Positions 28,283 through 43,250 of a DNA stretch of 64,000 nt are shown piece by piece. How positions within the stretch are numbered: position 1 is the stretch's first letter; each line of letters begins with the position of its first letter. A model generated the notes under the pieces. That model had not been told where the DNA came from and searched no databases. It saw only the letters and a program-made list of their open reading frames with translations. This DNA comes from Centropus unirufus (lineage: Eukaryota; Chordata; Aves; Cuculiformes; Centropidae): the NCBI GenBank assembly GCA_013397695.1, contig VYZI01000057.1, positions 2,719,633 to 2,783,632 of the forward strand. The letters are read 5' to 3'. The position numbers were made by a program, and so were the translations under genes.

Positions 28283-31200
28283 CTTTTGCAATCATGCACT
28301 TCTGATACAACTAACGGGTTTTTTAGGCATTTAGCCTAGTGGATGTCAAGAACGCTACAGTGATTAAATATGATCTTGTCACATCTGTTTAGAAGAAATA
28401 TACAACTCTTAAAAAATCTAGGTCGTGATAGCTTATTCATTACCCATCTAAACTGGCAAGACATGGTAACTTATGCAAGGCCCATGCTGGACGCAGAAAG
28501 TCAAGGACAGATTCAGGAGTTATTGATGACAGGTTGACAAAAAAAATTCACAGTGAGAGGATTAGCAAATAGTGATCCTCTTACAAGTGGCATGCAGCCA
28601 TATCTTGGTTTACAGAACTTTCAAGAAAAATTAAGAGAGGAAGACATGTTTCTGATAAGAGATAACAGTTCATGGGAGCTCTGCGCTAGGTCTTTCATAT
28701 GGACAGTTTCTCCAAATTTTTGGTTTTCTATGGGGTAGACACAATAAGTTTTTATCTACTGACAGGGCTATAAAAAAAAATGTTGCCTGACTCTGATGGA
28801 TATAATGTGTTAAATAGCATACTTCATTATAAAATTTAATTTGCTAGGAATGGGAGCTGGCAGTATGTTCCCCATGACAATTGATGTCCATGAGTTAATA
28901 AGCTGTCTGCATATCCTAGATTGGCCTACCAGTCATGACGCTTTGTGAATTATGGATATGAGTATTATAGAAACATAAGCTTCTTAGTGCCTTCTAGTTT
29001 TGGAAGAGGACTATAATTTATTTCATGCATTTCTTCTCTACATCAACCCCATATGGAGGAAGTAGGTGGGCAGTTGTTCCAGAGAAAATAGAAGAACTGC
29101 AAGGTTGATGATCTTTTAAGTGCATCTAATTCTTATTTCCAGCTGTCAGTATGGAAACACTTAGAAGAGACTAGGAGAAGATTATTGTATTTTTTATGTA
29201 TGTACCCCCCTTCCAGGGGTATGGGTTTACAAAGAAAACGCTGGATGAGGCTGTATTTACTACAGTCCGCATACCTACAGATCAGGTAAATCTGTGCTTG
29301 CCAACACCTTCCTGGGAATGGCCTTCTGAAATCAGATGCCAGCTAGATCCCCAAGTAAAATTTTTATCTCAGATTTGTCAAAACCTCTTCCAGTTTTCTC
29401 TCAGCGTAAGCTATGATCTAACGCATCTGTGAAGGTGGAGTCATCACAGCATGGGCTGGAGTCAGGGACTGCGAGCTTATAAACTGCCTTCTTTAGATGT
29501 CTATTGCCTTGCACATTTTGGATTTTAGGGATCTCACCATGGAAAAGTATTAAGAAACAAAGAAAAATACAGCAGAAAGCAGAGTAAATGCTTTGGAATT
29601 GATAAAGTCATCATTTATCATATCATATTTATCATATACAAGAGTTAAAGGAACTCACACTTACTGACTTGTTTTTTAGCCACTTATTTGACTGAGAGTA
29701 TTTCTCTGGATAAACACAGCACTCAGAAATATTTGCCAGCAAGACACATTTAAGTAGAAGAGGTTAACACAGATCCAGCTGATACATTTGTACACTTGTA
29801 GGGTTTTTCTTCCGTTTCACTTGTGAGGGTTTGTTCTACTTTGCTCTTTTGTGATTTGTCCATCTCCAGCTACCAATTTCAGCAATTGGGAGGTTTTAAC
29901 ATGATGGAGACTCTAGGGAAATAAGCAATAGAATTGCTTATGACATTTCTGTAGGGACTACTTCTGTGTTTCTACTCTAATGCTGGTATTTTGGTTGTGT
30001 AATTAGAGATTATGTGAAAGAATACAAAAGATGCTAAGCTACAGAATTGTCTCCCTCTTGTAGGCACAGTCTGGCAGCTCCTTGGTGGGAAATTTTTCAG
30101 ATGCAGGAGATCAGGGGAGGGTAAAGGAGATGTCTTTTGAGTGATGTAGGCTGTGGTCCTTTTCTGGATTTCAACCTGATCGCTCAACTTAGCAGCAAAG
30201 AATTAGCAGCACTGGAAGGAGCAGTCTGAGAGGGGCCTTAGCATGCAGCTTGCACCATGTGCTTTATGCAACTTTCATCACCAGTGTTCAGTAAAATATA
30301 CTGGAAGACAAAAACTCAACTATGCAATTGCTGGAAAGGACATGTGAAATAACAAGGTGTAAACGATGGACTCTGTGCCTGTTTGCCAATGTGGAGGCAA
30401 AGCTGAAGAAAGAATGTAGGCTTTCCAGCTATGGCTCCACCAGTAGCAAAGCCAACAAGATCTTCCTGACAGATTGAAACTAAAGGCCGTTTTGTTTGAA
30501 TATGAAGCGAGTATTTCACAGAAGAAACTCATGCAGCAGCATGTAATATGCCACAAAACATAGCAAGCAGCAAATAGTGGCAGGATACAGGAATACTTGG
30601 GTATTTCTTCTTCCCTTCCTCAAGCATAAAAGTGTGCCTTCTGTAACATTATATTTGCAGTTGTTGATTTATAATGTGAACTCATGTTGAGCAGTAAAAG
30701 TTAAACAAGCTCACATTTTGTCAACAGTACAAACAGCTGATTCAGGATATAGCCTGAAGAGTGAGGGAGGTCTGCAGATGAATACGCCCAGGGCACACCT
30801 CATCTCCATGTTCAGAACCGCCCAAAAAGGGGAAACAGCCACAATAATTAAGGTGGCTGGCTAGAAACATGCATGTGTCATTGCTTCACAGAGACCTAAA
30901 AGGAAGAGACATACCTGAAATGGGAGGGAAAACAAGAACAGAGCAGAAAATAACCAGCAGTGGGCAGGTGAAAGTGGAGAAAGGAAAAGATGTGTAATGA
31001 GTTGCTCCTAGCTAACGAAGCTAAGGGTGTTAGTATAAGCCAGTTTAATGGGACAGGCATAAAAGAAGAATGAGGGGGAATTGGGTCTACTGATAAATGA
31101 GGGGGATAATCAAATTAACAGGAATTTTGTAATGGCAGGGTTTATGAATAGTTTGTTTATAGCAGTCACCCAGAAGAGAGAAATGGTGAAGAGGTATGAG

Positions 31201-34200
31201 GGATTATGCATCAACAAGGACCTAAGTAATTGGAAAAAAACAGTTGACTGAAGTAATGGAATAATATTGTGGAACTTTTAGGAGGAGATTTTAGTTCAGA
31301 TATAGGAATGATGGAAGTGTGCTGAAATCTCCATCTCCACCGTTGTTCAAATTTGAGCTAAGAAGAGCTAAGAAAAATTGCTACCATGAGAGGGCTCGAT
31401 TCAGTGGCTGATGGGAACAGTGATCGCTAACAGTGAGACACAGTTCCCTTGCCTTCAGCAGGTTTGCATTCAGAACTGAGCCAGTGAGGTCATGTGAGGT
31501 ACTCAGTCCTGCAAGGTGGAGATGCCTCTGGACTCTGTCCAAAAAAACACTTCGATGAGCAATAAAATGTTAAGTACAAAAGTTTCTTTCTTATCTGCCA
31601 TGTGACTCTGAAGTTGCTTATAGTTAAGAGTGTGTTTTGCTCAGTCTGGGCCAGATTGCTCTGCAGTTTTCCAGTCTGACCCCATATGAATTTGCCATTT
31701 CCATCATGCCAAGATTTGTTATCTAATCTTGTTAGTAGCCAACACATGGGAGCTGCCACATTCTGCAATATATAGGTTTATATCTGTGTTAAAAATAAAA
31801 AATGTTGATGTTTCTGGCGATTGTCTCCAAAAAAAAAGGGTTTCTGCATTCAAATTACAAATGCACAAAAGAGAGAACTGCAAGACTTCTTTCCAGCTTC
31901 ATGTGGAATTGACAGACAGATTTATGATTGATGATTAGGAAGAGGACAATTCCTTAGCTAGGAAGATATTTCTATTCAAATTCATGTATTTCCACATTAA
32001 AAGAGGATTATACAATTATTAACCTTGTTATGTTCCAGTTAGCAATCATATTTCCTTGTATATCAACATTTAAATTTAAAAAATTTCTTAATGCACTCTC
32101 TAGAAAATATTTGCATAAGGAGTTTTTCTTTTATAAAATGTATTAAATATGAGGCCGTCAGGCATTCTGTTATTGGCAAGAGGTCATTAAAATCATCATA
32201 GTCATGGTCCTTCTAATACAGTTGTGTGTTTAAGGAGAAAGTGCATGTAGGAGTCTTGTGTCCCCAGCAGAGTAAGGCTGCTAAAGCTGGAGGGTGCTTT
32301 TTTCTATGCATTGCTCCTTTTCCTAGAAAGCGGATTTTCCTGTAATGCAATGCAGCTGTTCTCAGAAGGAAGACAGTAGGGAGTTCCCCATAGAAGCAGA
32401 GCTGCCACTAGTTATGAACGCTTCAAGGGGTGCTTCAAGCTGCTGGCACTGCTGCTTGGCAGCCAGCAAGTACCTTCCCTCCACCTGTCACCATCCTCTT
32501 GGTCAGGAGGCAAGATGGAGAAAAAAACCCTTTCCTCCAGCAGACCAGGTTTACTGGTTGTGCTACATGATTTCCTTTTGCTCCACAACTTCATCGGGAA
32601 GGTATTGGGTACGCACCTAGAAAGCTCTGGTTCTGTCACTGCTGTAGAGCGGCTGTTTCCACACTCTTGACATCTTCAGCGATAGGGGACTATGCATAAA
32701 ACATGGAAAAATAATATCTCAATCCTGCCATACTGATATCATCTTTTCCCCCCTCTTCTTTCATTTCAGGTAACGCATCAGTGAGATATAATGACCTTTC
32801 TTGCTTCTTGTTTTCAATTGCTGTAAAGGAACTTTAAATAGCAATTGGATCCACTAAGGACATGCACTACGTCTTCAACTAGACTTGAAGGGATATTTTA
32901 GTTTCTGATCACTGGGCTCAGGAACAAACCTGGCCCAATGGCCCCATCCAAGGGGCATTCATGCTAAAAAGCAGAAAAGCTCAAGATTTTTATCACATGC
33001 CACAGAGAAATTTGGTTTTCTGAGCAGCAGGATGCTTGTGGAAACAGCTTACATCCTACCAGGTGTCTCAGGTTAGTTTAACATTACCTTCATGTGTTAG
33101 CTTCCTGGGACGGGACAAGTGGATAAAAATCATGTAGTTTTTTATTCGAGGCTTTTTAAAATCATCCGATTATTTCATTTTGTTTGCTTTGCAACATTTC
33201 TAACACACATAAAAACTCATTTCTCATTTCATCAGACTAAGAGAAATGGGCTTATTCAAGTCTGTAGCATTTCAAATGAATGACTTCTCTTAAAAAACCT
33301 GATCATCTAAGGAGCTGTTCCTTCCTTCTTATCATGCCTTTTAGTTTTCAAATAGTCTCCTGGTACGCTGATCATATTGTTTCTCTGTATGAAACACTAA
33401 TTCATTTCAACTGACCTGAATTCTTTTTTTTTCATTAGAACTGCTGTCAAATAGAATCTCAGAAATTATTTTCCTTGCTAGAGGGGAAAAAAAGAGCTTT
33501 CACCGACATGTGTTATCATTCTTACCTGATCTGAAAGCAGAGCATCACTATATATTTTTCAAATAAAATTTAAAGAGGATGTATGTATTAGTCTCTTCTC
33601 AGTATGATTTATAGTTGAATTACCTATATTTCTAATATTACTCATCTATAATGACATATACAAATTCAATACAACTTTTTACTAGAAATATTCCTGCTGA
33701 AGAAACTTGTAATTTTTGCTGTAGAACTTGTTTGGGGGTACTGTGCTGTCTAGCATATCACCATATTCCTGGACTACAGACTCGTGTGAGGCATTCAGAT
33801 AGGAAGGCAATACGAGAGAGATGAAGATATCGCATGACTTCATAAAACCTGTTCATTAAATTTGGCTGGTTTTCAGCCTGTGATACAGGATGCAGCTAGT
33901 TTCAATACACCAAGAAAACCGACTATAGAAACCTAAGCACTGATGAAGTAAGTTTTCAATAAATAATTTCAAAGCAAAGGTCTATACAGATAATTTTGCT
34001 GCTCTTGGTTGAATATTTGATGACTTCACAATATTTCTAGTCAAAGTACAACAGAGTAGACCTCTTTGAGGAGGCACTAATAAGAGAGCACGCATATGAC
34101 GTCTGCCTAGAGACTGCATTGATCATGGAAGATCACCTTAATCATATATGAAAGAATGCCAATACTAGTTAAATACAAAGAACGATTGGTTAGGGGAAGG

Positions 34201-35689
34201 AGGAAGATACTTATGTTTATTGCATAAATGCATAAATTAGGTGGTCTGGAAATTTTACATTAAGAAGATAATACTTGCAGAACAGTGGCACCAAGCATTT
34301 GCAGAACTACTGTCCACAAAACAGTGGTACTGTGGTATTGTGCAGCTTCAGTATGGTTTTTGTCTGTAGGGAAAAAGCTGGGCTGTAATAACAAAATAAC
34401 AAAAGTAACTACAGCAGCAGGGAAATGAACTTGCAGGCCAAGATGAGGACACACACTCTTGTAAACAAGTCTTGCATAAGACTGGCCAGAGTGAATGTAA
34501 AATATAAGATCTATTTTGCTTCTGTCTTCCTACAAGTATGAACTAGACCTGGCAAAAGGATGAAAGTACTATTTGGCCAAGGCTTCAAGTAATTAAAAAT
34601 CTGTCTTGGCTTCAATATGAGCTACAGTGAAACATGGCAATTTTGAAATTCCTAGGAGATAAAAATTCGGGGAAGAAAATTATTTTACTTGGAAGCTCTT
34701 TCTTTGAATAAAGAAAACATTTCATTCTGAAAATATTAGAAGATATGACACTAAACTTTAAAGTGACAGAAAATTTAGGAGTAGCTCATTTCATAATTTC
34801 AAAATGGCACAATTTTTTTTTAACATCCGTATTGGAGAACAAGAGGTTTGCAGGCATTTAGGGAAGGGAGAGGACACGTCTGCTCTGGATGAGGAATGTA
34901 CCAAGAGGAACTAGAGGCTAATTGGGCTTCTGACTATGCTAACTGAAGTGAGTGTTACTTGCTTGGCCAAGTTTGGGGTATCAGAAATATTGTCAGACAA
35001 AGCACTATTTTGTTCTTTCCCCCAAGTCTCTCCTCTTCCCCTCCCCCAGCTGCAGGCTTAGCATGCATGAGGGGCTGTGTTCCCTTGCATGCTCTCATTA
35101 ACCAGATCTTCTGTTTGCGCTTGTATCTCTGAGTATAGTTGCTGTCACCAGTAATATATTCTCTTTGATTCCTTCCTTCCCTTCGTGGCCCTCCACAAGA
35201 CAACAGGAAATTTGCATATCTATCTTAATGCATGACTTGGGAACAGTGAAAATAACTCATGATACAGATAATCGGGAATGGCATCACAGAAAGGTTTTAT
35301 ATGACACACGTGTGGGTGTACCCTACAGGCTCCTCTTACAATCATAGCCATTGAGTTAGGATTTTCAAAGCAACCTCTGCATACCTTTCACAAAGTGAGA
35401 GGAAAATCAGAACTCCTCTATTCCACCCTTATCCCGTGCCCCAGAAGACAGATTTATAAGGAAACAAGGTTTTTTAAAAGAAGCATTCAAACAGATGAAA
35501 ACTGCTGAAAAATGTTAATGTATCCATATCACACATGTTATCACACACTTTACGTTGGAAGAGGTTTCAGACATACCTGTGTTATTCTATATGAGACGCT
35601 TGTAAACTAGAAAGGTTATCTTTGGTGTCTTTTGGATTTATATAATTTTAAAGAGAAAACAGATGGCCTAGTTGGAACATTAAGTTTTA

Positions 35690-36215
35690 AAATCGTAGAA
35701 TGGTCTAATAAAAAGAGCTAAAAAGAGATCTAATATACCCTGCTATGGGCAGAGACACCTTCCACTAGATCAGGTTGCCCAAAACCTCATCCAGCCTGGT
35801 TTTGAACCCCACTAGGGATGGGGCATCCACGACTTCTCTGGCCATCCTGCACTCCCTGATAAAGACCCCTTCCTCAGCTTTCCTGTAGGTCACCTGTTAA
35901 GTACTAGGAACACCATTATGAGTTCTTCCTGGAGCCTTCCCTTCTTTAGGCTGAAGAAGCCCAGCTCTCACAGCCTGTCCGCATATGGGAGGTGCTACAG
36001 CTCCTTAATTATCTTAGTGGCCCTCTTCTGGACTCCCTCTAACAGATCCATGTCCTTCCTGTGCCGAGGACTCCAGAACTGAGCACAGCATCCCAGCTGA
36101 GGTCTAATGAGTGGGGTACAGGGGGAGCATTGCCTCCTCCAGCCTGCTGGACGCACTTCTTCTGATGCACCCCAGGGTATGGTTGGCTTTCTGGCCTGTG
36201 AGTGCACATTGCCAG
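35690..36215 (-). mobile_element. CR1 LINE, 5'-truncated, inverse orientation
   Basis: Read on the plus strand this is the reverse complement of a CR1 3' region. It begins 'aatcgtagaatggtc', then 'gggcagagacaccttccact' and 'tcaggttgcccaaaacctc', and continues with 'ctgaagaagcccagctctca', 'ggccctcttctggactccct', 'ctgagcacagcatcccagct' and 'accccagggtatggttggc'. The element therefore points leftward, with its 3' end near 35690. Frames read on the minus strand (35995-36278) are decayed CR1 ORF2 C-terminus or flank, not a host gene. Divergence and small indels indicate an old insertion. Confidence 0.9.
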
Positions 36216-39200
36216 ATGTTTTATTTTGATAGATGATTTGCTTTGGAAGATTTTCCAGACTTCACTGGTTGCATCCAATGATCTCCTCAGCCTGCCACCA
36301 CATGGCTAAACAAACCAAAGCATTTAGTTGCTACAGGATAATTGCAAGTCTACCCAAAGTTAAGCTTGGGCTTCAGATTTTTTTGTGCCTAAACTGGTGA
36401 CAGCACAGAACACCTTCAAAGACTAAAGCCACAGTTTCAGTGTTGAGTCTCTAACGGATGTTGTTTCTTAGATTATTCAGTAAAATAACAGCCTTAGCTG
36501 TTTTGTTTCTCCAGTGTTTGCTGATGAATTTTTAAAATAAAGATTACTAGAACAATGTCATTGTACTTCTCAGACTCATTAATATAAGGCTTCTTTGTCA
36601 GCAGAAAGGAGCAATGAGTCACAAATGGTGTGACAATGGCAAAAACACTTTGGATTTATAATGAGGGGATTAACTCCGAGGTGTGACCATCTTTGCCATT
36701 CAGAAGGATTTTATAGCAGGTGCCATTTTGATTAAAAATACAACCTTACAAAAGAAATCTAGGGACAAAACATGTTGTTGGTTCATGTGCAGATATCCAT
36801 CAGTCAAAAAGTAAAAATCTAGATCAAACATTTTAGATAAATAGAGTTGAGTTCAGTGCAAGAATAAAATGTAATTATATCAACACGCACAGACCCCTAA
36901 ATGACAGCAAAAGAGAACTTTTTTCTGTTCACAAGCAACGAGCAGCTGCCTGACATCCCACAGCAGGCACACTGGTATCCTTTTTAATATTTTATTCTAG
37001 GCAGTACAACTGTGGAAATAGCATTATTATTTATACAGGCCTTGGTCCAAGACAGCACTTAATCTTATCAGCGGGAATTTTAACCCTAATATACAGCTGA
37101 GGCAAAGAGGCTAGTGAGATTAAAGAGTGATTAGTTGGTCGCAGACATGGTTCAAGACAGCGTGAATGCAAATAGCACTCCATCTAGGTCCTAGAGACAT
37201 CCAGCCAAGCTTTTTTGTTGGATTTCCCCTAGGAAGAGCATAGGAGTAGGGATTGACTTGCTAAATGGGGCAGTTTTGCCAGACATTGCAGGCTCTTGGG
37301 AGCAGCTAGAGTAGAAACAGGCCAAAACCACAAGCAGCGTATTTTCTTCTCCCTCTCTCTTTGCCGGCCCTGAAAATTCCAGCTTGGCGGCACTGACAAC
37401 AGTTCCAATGCCACAAGAAGCTGGAGTCCAATCTTTCACTTGTCCCTCAGAGATCTTGAACCGATGTGAAGAAACCATGAGGAAAATACAATTATGTGTT
37501 GACATCTTGGATATGTAGTGGATTTATTGTTCTCAGCAAGGAACCTCAGGGGAGCAAATGAGAAATGCAAGTGAAGCCAGCCACTACAAGAAATTTCACA
37601 ATGTTTTGGGTTGGGTTTTTTGTGGCTTTTTTGGTTTATTTTTTTTAAATCACTATGTAGGCAGCATTTTCCTTCCTGTGGCCGTATCCCCTGGAGTGCA
37701 ACATCTACCTGTAATAGCTTCAAAAATTATCTTTCCTGTAAGAGCTGTGTCTTTTAGGCTGTGCTACAGGTTTCTTATTTTTTCCCTGAAATTGTAATCT
37801 TTCATATCCACTGTTTGTTTCCATTTACTGCATGGCTACCTTTGCCTGACCTTTGTTCTTATCCTTATATCCACCCTTTCAAACTGTCTGTTTTAACTGC
37901 AGTCTTATATTTTTACAAGACTTTTAGAGTCCTTAATTTTGACCTTGGAAAATTCTTAGGCTTATATTTCAAGGATTTCTCTCAAGGTATTATTTCATTT
38001 TTTACGCAAGGAAGAAACAAAATTAATGCAAATAGAGGGAAACTCTTAAACAAATCATGTGCCTTGCTACTTTAGCCTTCTCACAGAGCTGTGCTGTACT
38101 GTTCAGAGTTTTTAATCTTCTTTGTGAACACTCATGATTATTTTGGAGCAGTTTAGGGAGTTGCTGCCCAATTACTTCATTGCAACATCCCAGCTAAGCA
38201 GCTTTGCGAGGCTGTGGGAAGGCTTCGAGTCCACTTAGAAAAGTTAAACAGGTTATTCTGAAATGCCTTCAGTGCTGATTTAAATTAATTCAACTGAGTG
38301 CCTTGAAACAGGCTAAGAAATTCCTGCAGTCCATCGGGGCATTCTGCCTCCAGAAAGGCTGGTAGAACAAACTTCTAAACAGTTTAGCTACACCATCATA
38401 GAAAGACGAGTAAAGTTATCTTCATGAACCCATCAATAATTCCATTAACAGAACCTCCCTGAAATGGCTTCCTACTGCCATCTCTGTTCCTTTTGTCACA
38501 AGGGAATCTCTGTTCCATATTTAGACATATATACATTTTGCATACATTATTTGAAAGAGGTTTCATGGGATTTTATTTATGTCAAGGCAAATAATCACAG
38601 TAAATGACTTGTGCAGTGTATGTTTTAAGAACAAACTAGTCTTTTGCATTGTCCTCAGTGCTACTGGGGCATGAACTTATGGGGTCTAAAGTATTCGGTG
38701 TGCATCAATTATGGATGATGTTACCTGAAGACAAGCTGGATTTTAAAGTATACACAGTGAGTCATGACTTCTTGTCGGTGTAGTATTATTTGGACTTAAA
38801 GCAATAGTATATTGGGCAGGCTAAAGCTCCTCATTGATGAGAAAAATGAAATCAACCAAACCTGATGGCTGAAGCATTGCAACATTAAATATTTACTTGA
38901 TTTTTCCCCAAATTAACTGATTCACAATCTTTAAGTCTGAAGTATAGCACGTTACCTTTTTTCCCCCCCAAATCTTGAACTGTACAGGTTATTCTGTTCT
39001 CTGAAAAGGCTACATTGTCATTTTTAAGTCAGCGATGTGAGCACCCTTACATTCTCATGACCTTGAGAATGGCTGAAGGAGCACAGAAGCTTTGGCACAC
39101 CTTCCCATAACCTTGCCGCATTTTGCAACAAATGCTCTTGACACAGAAAGAGCTAAAGTCGCATGCTCTAATTGCTTACAGGATAGGAGGAGAAGTGCCA

Positions 39201-42200
39201 AAATTTTATCATTTCTCAGAGCCACCCAGCCCAGCCCAAAGGTGTTATTTAATGCACTCGGCACCCTAGGAGACCCTTGTGGAGAGGTTACAAAGGGTTA
39301 AAGACAACCCTGTGCCGTTATAAAGGCAAGTTTAACTCAGAGAGAAAACAGACACAGCCCTCTAAAAACAGAATTTGGCCAGGAATCAAAACCACAACAG
39401 CACAAATTCTCACCTAGCTGCCTCACTGACCAAGTGATATTTTGCCTGCTGTTTGTGATACAGAACCAATGTCACCTGCTTTTTTTCCTGCCAACAAAGT
39501 TATCAACGCAGTTTTCATATTAATTGCTGGTGATGTAAAAAATTTGAACACCTCAAAGCAATATTTCTGTCTCAAACTCAATTTGCAGCGCAGGCTGCAA
39601 AGCTGAAAAAAACCCAACCTTTTCTTCCCTGTGGCCAATTGAGCTCCCACTGGATTTCTGGCATTTTGCTTCCCCTGCTGCAGAGAAGCAATGGAAACTA
39701 CCTCCCATGTAGATTATTTGTGCAGAGGTTCTCATCTGCAGCAGAGCCCCAGACCTTCTCTTCACATGGTTAAATCTTGAGCCCAAACTGTTGAACTGTG
39801 GAGGAAGCACTGTTTCAAGGTGAGTCATCCTCCTTGGAGGATCTTCAAAAGGACAAGGGAGAGGAATCCCACTCAAAGCCTCTGTTCAAAATATCCCCTG
39901 CATGATCTCCAAAGTGCTTGCTCTGAGTGGTTTCAAAAGACAAGGGTGATGCTGAAAAGCTAACAGAGCTTGGTGAAGGGAGATTTCTGTTTTCACCATT
40001 GGTGGCCATCACGATCCACAGAGTACAGGTTTAATTCAAACTGAAAAATGTGATCTACTGTTGGCTGAGCTAAAGCACCCATGGTGATTTTGTAATCTCA
40101 TCTCATCTAAGTATCAATTGGCAAAAGCTGTAGAACACATTCAGGGCAAAACCAATACTTAGTCTTAAAGTTACTGAAAGCAATATATGCAGTGATTCTG
40201 TTCAGTTTTTTAATTATTTCAGATTCTCCCCCCACCTCCCAGAGAAAGTGTTTCACTGTTAATACACGTAGTGATAATTCTAAAAACAAAAGTAAATCCC
40301 AGCTCTCAGATTTAAAGAATCTCACATTGATCAAAATGTGGCAAATATTGTAAGCACGATTCTTTTGAAATTATGCGGCACAGAATCAACTTGGAAATTC
40401 CAGAGTGCATCATGAGATCCTTTAAAAATGTTGCAATCAACGTTCACACAGCTCAAAAATCCCTCCATTCTGATTTTACATAAAAAAGCTTGCTCTGTCT
40501 TTACTGATGCTGCAAGGACTATCAACAAGGTGCTAATGAGGATTTTTGTCTGTGTGAGAGTATGGATGTATCTCTCAACAAAGAATTCCACTAATCTGAC
40601 GAGGTCACTTCTATATAAGCAGCCAAACATCTGTCAGCCTGTAATGACTTCTTCTGATCAATGGTCAGATTTGAAACTGTCAACCTGGAGGCAAAAGGCT
40701 TTGTACCCTGTTACCAATCTCCCGAGATTTCCAGTCCCCTCTGAGGTGCTGCTTTCTAATGAATACATTCTACATTCAAAATGACAAATACCTTCAATTA
40801 AAAAAGGGTCTCCGGGAAAACGTGCACATTATTGAGCAAATGACCCTAAAGTATTACTCATTTATTCTTTTAGGCCACTGGAGTTAACATCAGTTCTGTA
40901 AATTAAATGTTTCTGTACAAATCATGAAGAAAGATGCCTGGGAACAACATCACCCTGGGACACAAGCCATTCCTCCCATGCTCTTGATGAAATGGGAAGC
41001 AGAGTTTTTGAGGGCTGGGATCTCAAAAGATGTACCTCCAAGAGCAGTGATCGTATTTATAGAATTGAAGCCCTACCTCTCTTACGACTTTGTAATTATT
41101 ACAGGTGTCACTTATAAAAGGCAGGAAGGACTGCAGACACTTCTATAGTAAGGGAACTGTATGAGCTCACTTACCATGAGAGGCAAAGCTCACCCTTTCT
41201 CTCCTTACTGTGAATTTGCAGGAATGATGTAGCAAGACCAGCTTCTTCAAAACTGAGCTTTTAACAAGGAGTTTGGCTTTTTTACTCCTCATCCCAGATT
41301 ATTAATTTATACCATTGCCAGCAAAAAAAACCAAACAACCCTCTTTCAACCAGCCTTGGTTGCTGGCAACAGGCGGAAAGCTGATGCAGGGGTCCAAGTA
41401 CACAATAGCCCATTTTGTGTGTCCCACAGACTTTCTGATCACTTGCATGGTGACCTTCTCAAAGCTAATCCTTTAATTCAGACATTCAGGGTCTGCTCCT
41501 TACATTCCTCAAACTTGAGGTCAAGTGGAAGATGTGCAGATCATAATATTCCTCGCAGATGTACATGTCAAGCAGTCCCAAGCTCACATAAGTTGTGGAG
41601 CAGCAACTTCAGAAGGTGAAGAAGAGAGACTTCTAAAAGAACTATATTTTTTTGCCTTGATTTTAAGCAAAATGTTTTAGAAACCAGATGGTAGGGCAAC
41701 AAGAAATGCAGCAGTGCATACTGGCTCACATAGCTTTGATTAATCTTAAGCTTCGCTGCTTAAGCATTCTTGAGGGAGCTGAATGGTGACAGAGGCAGAG
41801 ATTCTACAGCAGCACTGAAGCTTTTCAGCCTGCATTCTTTGCTGCTGAAACTTACAGGGGATTTGCACCCACCTTGCAGCGCTCAAATTCTTGAGGCTAG
41901 TCAAGAGAGTCTTGAGACAAAGAATCACATCACAGCTTTGGAATCTCTTCTGTTCATGACGTTGCTGTGAAATATGGACTTTTCTTTCCTTTTTCTAAAC
42001 CGTTGGGAGAGTTTTCTATGTCTTAACTTTACTGAAAGGTCATCCAGGCAGTTAGGGCCAGCAATTCCCATTTGTATATCTTTTTTCAAGTGCAGGAGTT
42101 GCCACCTCTCCACTCATCTCAGGTCTTTGAAAAGCCTTCAGAGATTATTATCTTCAACTTGTACTAGTGAGTTTTAACCTAATTACCTCCAACAGAAACA

Positions 42201-43195
42201 AACTGGTTGTTTCATAGGGAAATATTTGAAGGACATGAAGATAGTTCTTGTCCATTTAACATCTGAACTAGAGCCCTACAGAGTTGAACTTCTGCAGTTC
42301 TGGCCCCTCTGTCTATACTCATATCTGTAGGAACCCAGAGTATAAAACCACACTGGCAGTTCAAATGAGACCCTGATCAACTGGATTCCTCTAGACCTTC
42401 CCATGTTGTTTAATGTCTATTTCCCAAAGTATTGCGGTTGGTGAATATAAAATATTGGTCTGAGGAGTTTTTTCAGCTCCCATATTGAAGATCTGGAACT
42501 TGAAATTCACCTTAGCAAGATACTTGTGCTATAATTTATTTTAGCTTTGTTACAAATTTGACTTCTCTGGTGTTTCTCTTCTACCGTATGAAGTGTTGAG
42601 GAGTCTGTTCAGGTTTACAGTTCACTGATCTGTTCTGAAAGTATCTATTACAATAAGCACAGAAATGAATGGAAGAGAAAATTCTCCATCAGCACTCTCA
42701 GAGAAGTTCTCAAGAACAGCAGTTATGAGAGTTATGACAGCAACATTTTGCAAGAGTAGGTCTGAGAATATTTCCCCATCAGCTCTAGTAAATTACAACA
42801 TATTTAAGTGTGTATGCCATTATACAAATCTCACTATTAAATACCTGAGATAAACAGGGAACCTGCAGAATCTGAGAGAGAAATGAACACCAGTAGCAGG
42901 ACAGCAATTCAGTGGTAAAGACATTCATTTCCATTTGGAAGCAACATAGAGCAATCTCGATCACAATTCTGAAGTTCTAGGAACATTCAGAAAGCTTTAA
43001 CCTGAAGAAGCAACAAATATCACCATGGTTACTTACATAAGAATACAAATTGCTAAGTAAGAAATCAATTAATGGCTTATGATATTTCAGGGACTTTCTT
43101 GATGCTTACACAGGCATTGCCATAGCACTTCATATTTTTCTACACTACTATTTTTTCTGTCATATTTTAGATGATTCAAAGCACTAAATTGTACC

Positions 43196-43250
43196 TTAAA
43201 TAAATAAAAAACAACAAACCAAAATAAAACAAAAACAACCAAAAAACCCA
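43196..43250. repeat. A/C-rich low-complexity tract
   Basis: The stretch 'aaataaataaaaaacaacaa' followed by accaaaat, aaaacaaaaac and aaccaaaaaaccc is almost free of G and T. A similar T/G-rich tract on the opposite strand sense lies at about 37608-37655. Confidence 0.8.

Larger units (their letters stand above)
18577..35689. other. Intergenic tract, centre
   Basis: This is 17 kb with no recognised gene or interspersed repeat. Local features are a small CpG-richer spot near 22425-22610, a GC-richer patch at about 24485-24885 with overlapping frames on both strands, and a purine-rich stretch at about 30860-31270. The rest is AT-rich unique sequence with homopolymer runs. Confidence 0.65.

Noticed and set aside
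28145..28290. T runs as tails of minus-strand retrocopies
   Set aside because: No recognisable retrocopy body and no target-site duplication were seen; processed retrocopies are rare in birds.
35995..36278. Minus-strand frames with protein-like Pro/Trp/Arg-rich sequence
   Set aside because: They lie within or adjoin the CR1 element and are decayed LINE sequence, not a host gene.
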